A stretch of 36,483 nt of DNA from JAVKSM01 sp039583705 (GCA_039583705.1 JAVKSM010000014.1:1-36483); one strand, 5' to 3'. Counted from the first letter of the stretch, positions 16,257 to 26,215 are shown. Translations and numbers: made by a program. The notes: generated from the sequence alone by a model not told the origin.

Positions 16257-17426
16257 TCACCGAAACGCCGGAAGCCCGGTGACGGCGCCGCCGATCGCCA
16301 GCGCGTGCATCTCCTCGGTGCCCTCGTAGGTCAGCACCGTCTCCAGGTTGGCCACGTGCCGCATGACCGGGTACTCCAGGGTGATCCCGTTGCCACCCAG
16401 CACGGTGCGGGCACTGCGCGCCACCCGCAGCGCCGCCGCGACGTTGGCGAGCTTGCCGACGCTGACCTGGGCCGGGTGCAGCGCCCCGGCGTCCTTGAGC
16501 CGGCCCAGGTGTAGCGCCAGCAGCGCCGCGCAGTTGACGTCGACGACCATGTCGGCGAGCTTGCGCTGGGTGAGCTGGAAGCCGGCGATAGGCCTGCCGA
16601 ACTGCTCCCGGCTCAGTGAGTACTCCAAGGCGGACTGGTAGCAGGCTCGGGCCGCCCCGACGACGCCGCACAGGATGCCGAAGCGGGCCTCGTTGAGGCA
16701 GGACAGCGGACCCCGCAACCCACGCACCTCCGGGAAGCCGGCCTCGGCGGGCAGCCGCACCCCGTCGAGCACGAGCTCTGCGGTCGCCGAAGCCCGCAGC
16801 GACAGCTTGTGGCGCACCTCGTTGGCGGTGAAGCCGGGAACCTCCGTGGGCACCAGGAAGCCCCGGATCCCCTCCTCGGTCTGCGCCCACACCACCGCCA
16901 CGTCGGCGAAGGTGCCGTTGGTGATCCACATCTTGGTGCCGTCGAGCACCCAGTCGGCTCCGTCGCGCCGGGCACGGGTGCGCATCGAGGACGGGTCGCT
17001 GCCGGCGTCGGGTTCGGTGAGCCCGAAACACGCGAGAACCTCCCCTGCCGCCATGCGCGGCAGCCACCACTGGCGCTGGTCCTCGGAGCCCCAGCGGTGA
17101 ATAGCGTACATCGCCAGGGAACCCTGCACCGAGACGAAGCTGCGCAGCCCCGAGTCCACCGCTTCCAGCTCCCGGCAGGCGATCCCGTAGGCCACCGCGT
17201 TCGTGCCGGCACAGCCATAGCCCTGCAGGTGCATCCCGAGCAGCCCGAGGCCGGCCAGGCCCTTGGCGATCTCGCGCGGCAGCGTGCCCGCCTCGTACCA
17301 GTCAGCGACCCGCGGCGCCAGCTCCTCGCGGACGTAGGCCCGCACGGTGTCACGGACGTCGCGCTCCTCGTCGCGCAACCGCTGGTCAACGTCGAGGAAG
17401 TCCAGCGGATCCGGGGTGCTGCTCAT
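16257..17426 (-). CDS. Acyl-CoA dehydrogenase, glutaryl-CoA dehydrogenase-like
   Basis: This 389-residue FAD enzyme has the three acyl-CoA dehydrogenase domains. FAD-binding blocks are CFGLTEPDAGSDPSSM and WITNGTFADVAVVW; the catalytic base is E368 in LTYEGTEEMHAL. The segment GITLEYPVMRHVANLE, together with GLRSFVSVQGSLAMYAIH near residue 100, is typical of glutaryl-CoA dehydrogenases, which oxidise and decarboxylate glutaryl-CoA to crotonyl-CoA in lysine and tryptophan breakdown. The substrate is inferred from these blocks and remains to be shown. ATG 17426 is the only start near the family N-terminus. It is upstream of lutABC and downstream of a membrane-protein gene on the same strand. 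Confidence 0.88.
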   Translation of the reverse strand: MSSTPDPLDFLDVDQRLRDEERDVRDTVRAYVREELAPRVADWYEAGTLPREIAKGLAGLGLLGMHLQGYGCAGTNAVAYGIACRELEAVDSGLRSFVSVQGSLAMYAIHRWGSEDQRQWWLPRMAAGEVLACFGLTEPDAGSDPSSMRTRARRDGADWVLDGTKMWITNGTFADVAVVWAQTEEGIRGFLVPTEVPGFTANEVRHKLSLRASATAELVLDGVRLPAEAGFPEVRGLRGPLSCLNEARFGILCGVVGAARACYQSALEYSLSREQFGRPIAGFQLTQRKLADMVVDVNCAALLALHLGRLKDAGALHPAQVSVGKLANVAAALRVARSARTVLGGNGITLEYPVMRHVANLETVLTYEGTEEMHALAIGGAVTGLPAFR

Positions 17427-17454
17427 GGCTCGACCATAATGCCGCCGGGTCCCC

Positions 17455-18030
17455 TCAGCCCGCCGGTCGCCGGTCGTGCAGCACCAGTGGCTGCTGGCTG
17501 AAGTGACCGGTCCAGGCTGCCCGGGCACCGGACTCACCGATCCGATAGACGTCGACCACCGCCCCCACGGACACCGCGGTGGCGAGCACGGCGAGCACGA
17601 CCGCCACCGCCGTCCCGCTGCGCCCGACGGCCGCGACCAGCCGGGTGGGCGCGCGGGCGGTACCGGGGCCGCCATCGCCCGCCAGCCCGCCCACCCGGCG
17701 GATCTCGAACCGCTGAAGCACCCACAGCACCGCGGCCACCACGAACAGCGCGACCGTCCACGGCAGCAACCCGTCACCGAGCTGGGTGTGTGCCCGGACC
17801 AGGGCGGTGGCCGGCACCCGCCGCTGCAACCATTCGCCGGCGTGCGTCGTCACCGGGACCGCAACCAGCGTCACGAGCGCCACGATCGCGGTCAGGCCGC
17901 TGCCGCGCCGCCGCGCCCGCGGCCAGACCGCCGTGAGTACGAGCAGCACCGCCGTCAGCGGCACCGCCACGACGATGACGTGCACGAGCAGGACGTGGGC
18001 AGGCAGGCCGCCGATCTCGGTGGGTGACAC
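17455..18030 (-). CDS. DUF2231-type integral membrane protein
   Basis: This 191-residue protein has four predicted membrane helices, at about 12-36, 46-62, 86-108 and 137-160. The opening GGLPAHVLLVHVIVVAVPLT and the conserved THAGEWLQRR plus LVRAHTQLGDGLLPW are marks of the DUF2231 family of predicted membrane proteins with conserved His. Conserved His residues in helix 1 and near the end of helix 2 suggest a metal or haem ligand role, but no function is established. GTG 18030 starts exactly at the family N-terminus. The dehydrogenase gene begins 28 bases after its stop. Confidence 0.85.
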   Translation of the reverse strand: MSPTEIGGLPAHVLLVHVIVVAVPLTAVLLVLTAVWPRARRRGSGLTAIVALVTLVAVPVTTHAGEWLQRRVPATALVRAHTQLGDGLLPWTVALFVVAAVLWVLQRFEIRRVGGLAGDGGPGTARAPTRLVAAVGRSGTAVAVVLAVLATAVSVGAVVDVYRIGESGARAAWTGHFSQQPLVLHDRRPAG

Positions 18031-18171
18031 GGCGGTGACACTACGGTCATCAGGTCAGCGGCAGCGCGCGATCCACAGCGGGCTCACAGGCGCCCACCCG
18101 ACGACGGACGGCGGCGCGGCGCACCATCGTCCACAGGATGGGCAGGCGCTGCGGATGGTAGACCTTTCGGC

Positions 18172-18351
18172 ATGGCGGTGCTCGGTCTGTTCGGCGTGAT
18201 GCTGGGGCTCGTCCTCGCCCTTCCCCCCGAGGTCGACCTGTCCGGGCGGGTCGTACCGACCTCGGCCCCGACCTGCGGCCTCGGCTGGTTCGTCGTGGCC
18301 GCCTCGATCGTCCTCGCCGTCGTCGCCGGCGTCACGCCGGTCGTGGGCTGA
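18172..18351 (+). CDS. Small two-helix membrane protein (59 residues)
   Basis: ATG 18172 to TGA 18351 encodes 59 residues with two hydrophobic segments: about 2-18 (AVLGLFGVMLGLVLAL) and about 37-57 (GWFVVAASIVLAVVAGVTPV), joined by a polar loop containing one Cys. Third positions are strongly G/C. It is divergent from the DUF2231 gene with 141 bases between. No good Shine-Dalgarno sequence precedes it, though a weak TAGACC at 18159-18164 might be a -10. I do not recognise the family. Confidence 0.5.
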   Translation: MAVLGLFGVMLGLVLALPPEVDLSGRVVPTSAPTCGLGWFVVAASIVLAVVAGVTPVVG

Positions 18352-18407
18352 GGGCGTCGCGAGCCCGGGGTCGGATCGGGTCGGCTGTGCTCGGTTTCAG
18401 CTCGGCC

Positions 18408-18866
18408 TCACTGGCCGCCGCAGGGGTCGGTGACGCTGACGCTGGCGTTGCTGAGCGAGTTGCTCCCACCCCCGATGTCGGTGAGCGCACGGACGAGCAC
18501 CCGAAACGTCCCGCTCTGGCACGGCAAGCTGGCTTGTGGTACCGAGCTGGCGACGTCGGCCTGCGAGCCCGTCACGACGCTCGACGAGGTGGCGACGGTC
18601 TCCCATGAGTCGTTGCCGTCCTGCCGTTGGATCAGGACGTCGACGTGGACGTCCTGGGCGTCGGGGCGGTCGCATGACACGTGGACAGTGCCCACGATCA
18701 AATCCGTCGAGCTGATGCCCTGCGGGTTGTCGGCGCTCACGACGCATCCCACCGGGGCAGCAGAGCCGGACGAGCCCAAGGAGCCCGGGGTCGGCACGGT
18801 GTCGCACGAGCGCACCGTGGTAGCGGCCAGGAGGGGGACTGCGAGCGCCATGATCAGGGTACGCAT
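18408..18866 (-). CDS. Secreted protein of unknown function
   Basis: This 152-residue protein has a short N-terminal signal: M-R-T followed by LIMALAVPLLAATTV and then R-S-C. The Cys at 21 could be lipid-modified, but V-R-S-C is a poor lipobox, so I favour ordinary Sec cleavage. The mature part is Ser/Thr/Val-rich with four further Cys (about 41, 65, 115, 149) and looks like a beta-sandwich: HVSCDRPDAQDVHVDVLIQR and FRVLVRALTDIGGGS. The even number of mature Cys fits two disulfides. No family is recognised. A GC-rich hairpin lies 20 bases upstream of the ATG. Confidence 0.65.
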   Translation of the reverse strand: MRTLIMALAVPLLAATTVRSCDTVPTPGSLGSSGSAAPVGCVVSADNPQGISSTDLIVGTVHVSCDRPDAQDVHVDVLIQRQDGNDSWETVATSSSVVTGSQADVASSVPQASLPCQSGTFRVLVRALTDIGGGSNSLSNASVSVTDPCGGQ

Positions 18867-18885
18867 GTTCTTCCCCTCGGCTCAC

Positions 18886-18903
18886 GGGGGCCGGACGGCC
18901 CCC
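18886..18903 (-). terminator. Hairpin between the fba-dinB pair and the secreted-protein gene
   Basis: GGGGGCC (18886-18892) and GGCCCCC (18897-18903) form a 7-bp all-GC stem with a four-base loop. It lies 122 bases past the DinB stop and 20 bases before the next start on the same strand. It may end the aldolase transcript or act in the leader of the secreted-protein gene. Confidence 0.45.
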
Positions 18904-19024
18904 TTGGTGTGCTCGCCCGATCATCCCGCTCGGCGCCGCGCTTGTGAAGCCGCTGTCAAGCGGTCCGGCTCGAGCTGGGCCTGCTGGGCCTGCTGGGCCG
19001 CGAAGCGGGACCGGTGCTGGTAGC

Positions 19025-19534
19025 TCATCGCCGCTCGACGACACCGCGGACGAGCGCGGCCTGCCCGGCATGCTCCAGGTCATCGGCGACCACGCTGACC
19101 AGCCGCACGCCGAGCGTCACCGGAGGATCCCACGACGTGTCGACGACGCGGTCCAGATCGGTGTCCGTCAGTCCTCCCAGGTACCGGACGGTCTGTTCGT
19201 GGACGGCGTCGTGGTATCCGAGCAACAGGTCCGCCGACCGCACCCGGACCTCGGCGACCTCTCCGGCGCTGTGCCCGTATCCGGTCGCCCGTCGGTCGAA
19301 CGGCAGACCGAACCGCTCCACCCAGCCCTGCGACGTCCACACCTGCTCCGCTCCCGCGGCGGCGGCGACGTGGTCGTCCTGGATCCGGCTCAGGTGCCAC
19401 ACCAGCCACGCGATCGAGTTCGCCTCGTCGTCGACGCGACACGCCAACTCCTCCGACGTCAGGCCGCGCACCGCGCCGCGGACGGCGTCACGGATCCTGC
19501 CGAACGCGTCGACCAGGAGGTCTGCGCCCCTCAC
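19025..19534 (-). CDS. DinB-fold protein (DUF664-like)
   Basis: This 169-residue four-helix protein belongs to the DinB/YfiT superfamily, whose members bind a metal through three His and include thiol-dependent S-transferases. H47 in SIAWLVWHLSRIQDDH and H155 in ADDLEHAGQ fit two of the ligand positions; H108 or H112 may be the third. The N-terminal DAVRGAVRGLTSEEL and WERF-like FGLPFDRR are usual for DUF664 members of actinobacteria, where mycothiol is the likely thiol. GTG 19534 starts four bases after the aldolase stop, so the two genes are clearly co-transcribed. The reason for pairing with aldolase is unknown. Confidence 0.82.
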   Translation of the reverse strand: MRGADLLVDAFGRIRDAVRGAVRGLTSEELACRVDDEANSIAWLVWHLSRIQDDHVAAAAGAEQVWTSQGWVERFGLPFDRRATGYGHSAGEVAEVRVRSADLLLGYHDAVHEQTVRYLGGLTDTDLDRVVDTSWDPPVTLGVRLVSVVADDLEHAGQAALVRGVVERR

Positions 19535-19537
19535 GCT

Positions 19538-20611
19538 TCAGGAAGCCGTCGCCTGGAGCTCCCGCTCGGCCTCGGAGAGCACGTCCTCGGGCTCACGCTC
19601 CATGTCCTCGGACCACTGCCCGGCGTTGGCGGCGGCGGTCAGCCGGCACCGGTAGTGGAACGCCGCCTGGGTCTTCCGGGCGTTCTCCTCCTTGCCTGCC
19701 CACGTCTTGATCGTCAAGCCCTGCAGCGCCCGCGAGTAGGAGAAGCTGAGCACCCACGGCAGGCCCTGCGCCGTGCTCATCGCGTTGAGGTGGGCGCTGG
19801 AGGAGAAGTCGCTCTGGCCGCCCGAGAGGAACACGATCCCCGGGACCACCGCGGGGACCGTCTGGCGCAGACACCGCAGCGTCCGGTCCGCGACCTCCTC
19901 GACGCCGGCGCGGTCGTCGGCGTCGTAGCCGGTGACCACCATGTTCGTCTTGAGCAGCATGCCCTCCAACGCCACCCGTTGGCGGTGGAGCTCGGCAAAC
20001 AACTCGTGCAGCGCCTCCAGCGTGACCTCGTAGGAGCGCTCGATCGAGTGTGAACCATTCATGATCGTCTCTGGCTCGACGATGGGCACCAGCCCGGCCT
20101 CCTGGGCCAACGCCGCGTAGCGCGCCTGGCAGTGCGCGTTGACCTGCAGGCAGTACCGCGTGGGGAGATTCTCGCCGATCGTGATGACCGTTCGCCACTT
20201 GGTGAAGCGGGCACCCATCCCGCGATACTCCTCAAGCCGGCCGCGCAGCCCGTCGAGCCCCTCGGTGACCTTCTCACCAGGCGAGCCAGCCAACGGCTGC
20301 GCACCGGTGTCGACCTTGATTCCGGGGACGATCCCGCGCCCGGCCAGGTACCGGGGGATCGGCGTGCCGTCGGAGGCCGACTGCCTGATCGTCTCGTCGT
20401 ACAGGATCACCCCCCCGATCCACTGCTCGACCCCGTCGGTGGAGAACATCAGCTCGCGGAAGCGCAGGCGTGACTCCGCCGTCGACTCGATGCCCTCCCC
20501 CGCGAGGCGCTTGCTCATGGTGCCGGTGCTCTCGTCGGCGGCCAGGATGCCCCTGCCGTCGGCGAGGATCTCCCGTACCGTCGATTCGAGTTCACGGGTG
20601 GAAGCGCTCAT
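19538..20611 (-). CDS. Fructose-bisphosphate aldolase, class I
   Basis: This 357-residue Schiff-base aldolase cleaves fructose 1,6-bisphosphate into dihydroxyacetone phosphate and glyceraldehyde 3-phosphate. The Schiff-base lysine is K221 in GMLLKTNMV; other active-site residues are D26 in ILAADESTGTM, K99 in GIKVDTG, K138 in FTKWRTV and the acidic VEPE at 178-181. FLSGGQSDFSSSAHLNAM is the phosphate loop region. ATG 20611 follows AAGGAGAG at six bases. Actinobacteria usually rely on the class II zinc enzyme, so this is probably a second aldolase. It is followed at once by the DinB-fold gene. Confidence 0.95.
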   Translation of the reverse strand: MSASTRELESTVREILADGRGILAADESTGTMSKRLAGEGIESTAESRLRFRELMFSTDGVEQWIGGVILYDETIRQSASDGTPIPRYLAGRGIVPGIKVDTGAQPLAGSPGEKVTEGLDGLRGRLEEYRGMGARFTKWRTVITIGENLPTRYCLQVNAHCQARYAALAQEAGLVPIVEPETIMNGSHSIERSYEVTLEALHELFAELHRQRVALEGMLLKTNMVVTGYDADDRAGVEEVADRTLRCLRQTVPAVVPGIVFLSGGQSDFSSSAHLNAMSTAQGLPWVLSFSYSRALQGLTIKTWAGKEENARKTQAAFHYRCRLTAAANAGQWSEDMEREPEDVLSEAERELQATAS

Positions 20612-20681
20612 CACATCTCTCCTTACCCAGATCAGGCTCCGACATCCTGGCTGCCGACCTTCCCGCCGGGTGCTGGCCGAC

Positions 20682-20702
20682 CGCCACGTAGGCAACGTAG
20701 CG
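20682..20702. promoter_or_regulatory. Imperfect inverted repeat upstream of the aldolase gene
   Basis: CGCCACGT (20682-20689) and ACGTAGCG (20695-20702) are complementary at seven of eight positions, with five bases between, 71 bases before the aldolase start. It may be an operator. The rest of 20612-20904 holds no supported gene. Confidence 0.25.
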
Positions 20703-20904
20703 AGCCGGAGGCTGGGAGCACAGCGACCGGAGCCCTCTGCCCGGGTTTCGGGCCCGCCTCCCACGGTGGACCGACCGCCTGGCTCGGGGTCGCTGGCGCC
20801 GGCCGTCGACGTGGGCGCCGGGTTGGGCGCGGTGCCGGGCACCGGTCGGGGCGTGGTGTCGGGCGCCGCGCTGACCGCAGACCGTACTGCCGCGACTGCG
20901 GAGT

Positions 20905-21090
20905 TATGATGTTCGCCGCGCCGCAGTTTCGGATTTTTCCGGAGGCGTCGCTGCTGGTGTCGGTGATGACGGCGGGCGGCGGGCGAGCCCGGTTTGCCGG
21001 TGAGCTCGGCCGCTGCGGGCCGTGGTCGACGTCGCCACCGTGGCGGTACCGGTTCCGGTTTGGTTGGTCGGGTCCCGATGAGGAGGAAGA
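20905..21090 (+). promoter_or_regulatory. Possible modA promoter and structured leader
   Basis: TATGAT at 20905-20910 is a near-consensus -10 inside AT-richer DNA; no good -35 is seen 16-18 bases upstream. If used, the transcript leader is about 170 bases. It contains short inverted repeats: CGGA-TTTT-TCCG around 20932-20941, CGCCAC-C-GTGGCG around 21033-21045 and ACCGG-TT-CCGGT just after. It ends in AGGAGGAAGA before the GTG. A frame of 66 codons at 20906-21106 crosses it but has no protein-like features. A regulatory RNA, for example one sensing molybdate or molybdenum cofactor, is possible but not shown. Confidence 0.3.
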
Positions 21091-21998
21091 GTGCGATTTT
21101 CAGTGACTGCTCGGTGGGCGAGGCGGTGGTGGGGCTCGGCGCTGGCTGTGGGGGTGGTGGTGTCGCTGGCCGGGTGCGGCGGGTCGAACACGACGACCGG
21201 CACTCCGGGGTCGACCGCGGCGTCCAGGTCGGGGGCGGGACAGCCCGTCGCGGTGTTGTATGCGGGCTCGCTGGTCAATCTGATGGAACACAACCTGGGC
21301 CCGAAGTTCGACGCCGCTACCGGCTACACGTTCCAGGGGGAAGGGACGGGGTCGTCGGAGCTGGCGAATGAGATCAAGGGCAAGACGAAACGGGCAGACG
21401 TGTTCATCAGCGCCAGCCCGTCGGCCGACGCCACTCTGGAGGGGGCGGCCAACGGGAACTGGTTGTCGTGGTATGCGACCTTCGCCACCGCCCCACTGGT
21501 CCTGGGCTACAACCCCCACAGCCGCTTCGCGGCGGATCTGAAGTCCAAGCCCTGGCCTGCGGTCATCAGCGAACCGGGTTTCCGGTTGGGTCGCACCGAC
21601 CCGAAGCTGGACCCGAAGGGCCAACTGACGGTGCAGGCCCTGCAGCAGGTCGGGCTGGGGCCGATGGTGGACAACGCCTCACAGGTCTTCCCCGAGCAGG
21701 ATCTGGTGGGCCGGCTGGAGGCCGGCCAGCTTGATGCCGGGTTCTTCTACAGCAACGAGGCCGTCGAGCAGCACATCCCCACCATCAGCCTCAGCCCGGT
21801 CGACCTGTCCGCCAGCTACACCGTGACCGTGCTCAACCAGCCCCCCGACCAGGCTGGGGCGATCGCGTTCGTCACCTACCTGCTGGGCGACCAGGGTGTC
21901 ACCCTCCTCAAGCAGGACGGCCTGACCGTGCTCTCCCCACCCAAGCGCAGCGGCCCGGCCAGCGCGGTTCCGGCCCAACTGCACCCGACGATCGGGTA

Positions 21999-21999
<1 letters not shown>
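21091..21999 (+). CDS. modA: Molybdate/tungstate-binding lipoprotein of an ABC transporter
   Basis: This 302-residue substrate-binding protein has a lipoprotein signal ending in SLAGC (lipid-modified C29), so it is tethered outside the membrane. Next comes VLYAGSLVNLMEHNLGPKF, the 'AGSL' oxyanion-binding strand found in ModA/WtpA proteins, then EGTGSSELANEIKGKTKRAD and VFISASPSAD, the second anion-binding loop. PVDLSASYTVTVLNQPPDQA near the C-terminus is standard for the family. GTG 21091 is set by AGGAGGAAGA immediately upstream. Its TAG stop shares one base with the GTG of the permease-ATPase gene. The spacing of the loops is closer to WtpA than to E. coli ModA, so tungstate is possible as a ligand. 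Confidence 0.88.
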
Positions 22000-23951
<1,952 letters not shown>

Positions 23952-23975
23952 CGGCTGGGCCGTGGGCCCGCCCTA

Positions 23976-24014
23976 AGCGGTCGCGCCTGGAGGCTACTTC
24001 CAGGCGGGACCGCT
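23976..24014. terminator. Bidirectional hairpin between modBC and mosA
   Basis: AGCGGTCGCGCCTGGA (23976-23991) pairs with 23999-24014 at 15 of 16 positions around a seven-base loop. It begins 24 bases after modBC and overlaps the first two bases of the mosA stop on the other strand. One stem can serve both converging transcripts. Confidence 0.7.
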
Positions 24015-24855
24015 AAGCTGTGTGGATCACTGTGCCCACGTGTTCGCCCTGCAGGGCGGCGGTGATGTTCCCCCGGATGAGCCCGTTGACGACCTGGATC
24101 TCCCTGACGTGCTTGGCGCGCGGCATGAGCTCGAGGACCAGCGGGTCGATAGGGAGGGTGTCGAGCTTCATCGCCCGCAGCTCGGCAGCCCCGGCCCGGG
24201 GGATCAGCTCGGGTCGGCAGCCCTCGGCGGTCGCCGGGTCGCTGGTGAAGACGCCGTCGACGTCCTTGACGAAGACCGTGCGAGCGGCGCCGTAGGCGTC
24301 GGCGAGCAGGAACGCCCCCGCGTCGCCCTGGTGGGGAGGGATCTTGCCGACCTCAGGCGGGAACTCGTAGAGCCCGTAGGGCGGATATCCGCTGGAGACG
24401 ACGGAGCGGCTGGCGGCGAGGTGCACGGCGAGTTGGTGGGCGACCGAGGTGTGCTGCAGATAGGACACCCCGTCCGCGGCCAGCAGGGCCGCGACGAGGT
24501 GCCCGTTCTGCTCGGCCTCGGTGGCAGCCAATCCGGCCAGTACCCCGGTCGGCAGCCCGAGGTCGAGCCCGACGCCGAGGACGTGGCGGGCGCGGATCCC
24601 GGCGCCGGTGAGGATCAGCATCCGATGCTCGGCCAGCGCCGCCCGCAGCTCGTCGAGGACCGGTCCGACCGCGGCGACACCCCGGTCGATGACCGAGCGT
24701 CCACCGAGCGCGACGACCTTCAACCACGGCAGCAGCCGGATCACCGGACGGTCGATCGGACGGACGAGTTCGCGATTGAGCAGCGTCTGGCGCATGAGCG
24801 CGGATGGCACGTCTTTGGCCGCGAGCGGGGCAGGCCGCCCGGCAGGGTCTGTCAT
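24013..24855 (-). CDS. mosA: Molybdenum storage protein subunit, MosA-like (amino-acid-kinase fold)
   Basis: This 280-residue protein matches from memory the alpha subunit of the Azotobacter vinelandii molybdenum storage protein, a heterohexameric cage that packs polyoxomolybdate with ATP. Shared blocks are PVIRLLPWLKVV, ILTGAGIRARHVLGVGLDLG, EQNGHLVAALLAADGVSY, KIPPHQGDAGAFLLADAYGA and EIQVVNGLIRGNITAALQGE ending HVGTVI. Differences are notable: the lysine of K-I-G-G is A49-L-G-G, the Azotobacter three-His run after P-P-Y is G161-L162-Y163, and the Glu of 'VEHP' is Q134. H135 and H145 remain. It follows mosB by 34 bases. UMP-kinase-like activity is the alternative, but the block pattern is specific to Mos proteins. 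Confidence 0.85.
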   Translation of the reverse strand: MTDPAGRPAPLAAKDVPSALMRQTLLNRELVRPIDRPVIRLLPWLKVVALGGRSVIDRGVAAVGPVLDELRAALAEHRMLILTGAGIRARHVLGVGLDLGLPTGVLAGLAATEAEQNGHLVAALLAADGVSYLQHTSVAHQLAVHLAASRSVVSSGYPPYGLYEFPPEVGKIPPHQGDAGAFLLADAYGAARTVFVKDVDGVFTSDPATAEGCRPELIPRAGAAELRAMKLDTLPIDPLVLELMPRAKHVREIQVVNGLIRGNITAALQGEHVGTVIHTA

Positions 24856-24889
24856 GGATCTCTCCGGCAGTGCGGGTACCGAGCGGCGG

Positions 24890-25714
24890 TCATGTGGCCG
24901 AGATGATGGTGCCGACGTGTTCGCCGGCCAGTGCCCTGGTGATCAGTCCGGGCCGCAACCCGTTGACGACCTGGACGGACTTGACGAACCGGGCGTGCCG
25001 CATGAGATGCAGCAGCGGGCGCTCGATGATCAGATCGGGCAGGTCGAGCCCGATCAGCTCGTCCACGGTGAGCTCCGGGATCAGCTTCGCGGTCGGGTCG
25101 GTCTTCGGGTCGGCCGTGTAGAGCCCGTCCTCGTCCTTGACGAAGACCATGCTGGCGCAGCCGTAGACCTCCGCGACGAGGTAGCACCCGGCGTCGGTCC
25201 GGTACGGCGGGATGACGCCCTCGGTCGGGACGTGCTGCCACATGTCGTAGGGCGGCATCCCCGGGAAGATCGCGGCGCCGCACTCGGCGAGATACAACGG
25301 CAGCGCGCCGAACGCCTCGTGGCCCACCACCGGCACGCCGAACCGGGCCATGAGGTAACCCAGCATCCGGGCGTTCTGGGCGGTGACCGCGGCGCCGACA
25401 TCGGTCAGCACGCCGGTCGGCAGCCCGAGCTCGGCTGCCAGGGCGTACACGTGGCGAGCCCGGGTGCCACCACCCGCCCCGACGAGGATCTTGTGGTGCT
25501 CCTTGACCGCCGCCAGCTCCTCGACCAGTGGGTACACCGCGGCCCGGCCCCGATCGATCACGCTCTGCCCGCCGATCTTGAGCAGGCTGACGTCGGGCAG
25601 GATCGCGTAGTCCGCCGCGGCGTCACTGGCCCGCAACAACTCAGCGTCGCTCAACGACCGGGTCACGAGCAGCGACTCCAACGAACCCCGGTCCTGACCC
25701 AGTCCTTCCGGCAC
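24890..25714 (-). CDS. mosB: Molybdenum storage protein subunit, MosB-like (amino-acid-kinase fold)
   Basis: This 274-residue protein matches from memory the beta subunit of the Azotobacter molybdenum storage protein. Shared blocks are the N-terminal SLESLLVTRSLSDAELLRA, ILPDVSLLKIGGQSVIDRGR, then AAVYPLVEEL, AGGGTRARHVYALAAELGLP, FPGMPPYDMW, TEGVIPPYRTDAGCYLVAE, MVFVKDEDGLYTADPKT and VQVVNGLRPGLITRALAGEH. The nucleotide-binding K-I-G-G is intact, unlike in the partner subunit, so ATP binding is expected here. The initiating codon is at 25714, 30 bases after the small membrane-protein gene. The two subunits are likely made in one operon and assemble together. Assignment to alpha or beta rests on remembered sequences. 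Confidence 0.87.
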   Translation of the reverse strand: MPEGLGQDRGSLESLLVTRSLSDAELLRASDAAADYAILPDVSLLKIGGQSVIDRGRAAVYPLVEELAAVKEHHKILVGAGGGTRARHVYALAAELGLPTGVLTDVGAAVTAQNARMLGYLMARFGVPVVGHEAFGALPLYLAECGAAIFPGMPPYDMWQHVPTEGVIPPYRTDAGCYLVAEVYGCASMVFVKDEDGLYTADPKTDPTAKLIPELTVDELIGLDLPDLIIERPLLHLMRHARFVKSVQVVNGLRPGLITRALAGEHVGTIISAT

Positions 25715-25744
25715 TTTTACCTCACCCTGGCCGCACCGGGACGT

Positions 25745-26158
25745 TTAATCCTCGTCGAGGTAGCCCCGCCCGTGACGAGGCTGCCGCTGCGCGGTGGCGA
25801 CACTGGCCGGGGTGTCGGCTGGGCCGGGGACGGCGACCTGCGTGGGGGCGCCGTTGCCTGTGGTCGCTGGTTCGGGAGGCGGCGCTGGAGCCAGCGTGGC
25901 CGCGATTCGTTCGGCTGCACCGTACAGCAGCGGCAGCGCTCCTGCCACCTGTCCAGCGCTCGCGTTGACGTGCTGGACACCGGGGATGATCGCGGCCGCG
26001 TCCCGCTCGACCTGCTGGACGCTCTTCAGGCAGCGATCGAGGTTGTCCGCGATACGACGCAGCACCACCCCGAGCCCGAACAGGTAGATCGCGAGCACCG
26101 CGACCAGCAGGGCGACGTCGGCGGCTGACAGTGCCACGAGGACAGTATGCACGTTCAC
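25745..26158 (-). CDS. Small single-span membrane protein leading the mos operon
   Basis: This 137-residue protein has one hydrophobic helix at about 8-34 (VALSAADVALLVAVLAIYLF), then a long amphipathic, probably coiled segment at about 35-90 (VLRRIADNLDRCLKSVQQVE onward) and a Pro/Ala/Thr-rich tail ending in an acidic YLDED. With positive residues after the helix, the body is probably cytosolic. It resembles small helical membrane-tethered proteins of actinobacteria but I do not recognise a family with known role. GTG 26158 is preceded by GGAGG at three bases. The gap to mosB is 30 bases, so it should be co-transcribed and might anchor or dock the storage cage at the membrane, which is inference. 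Confidence 0.65.
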   Translation of the reverse strand: MNVHTVLVALSAADVALLVAVLAIYLFGLGVVLRRIADNLDRCLKSVQQVERDAAAIIPGVQHVNASAGQVAGALPLLYGAAERIAATLAPAPPPEPATTGNGAPTQVAVPGPADTPASVATAQRQPRHGRGYLDED

Positions 26159-26215
26159 GAGCCTCCACCTCCGGTGGACGTTCCGGCGCCGGACAGCACC
26201 CCGCCCGGAAACAGG

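Noticed and set aside
20906..21106. 66-codon frame ahead of modA
   Set aside because: It overlaps the modA start, lacks a ribosome site and has no protein-like pattern. The region reads better as a leader.
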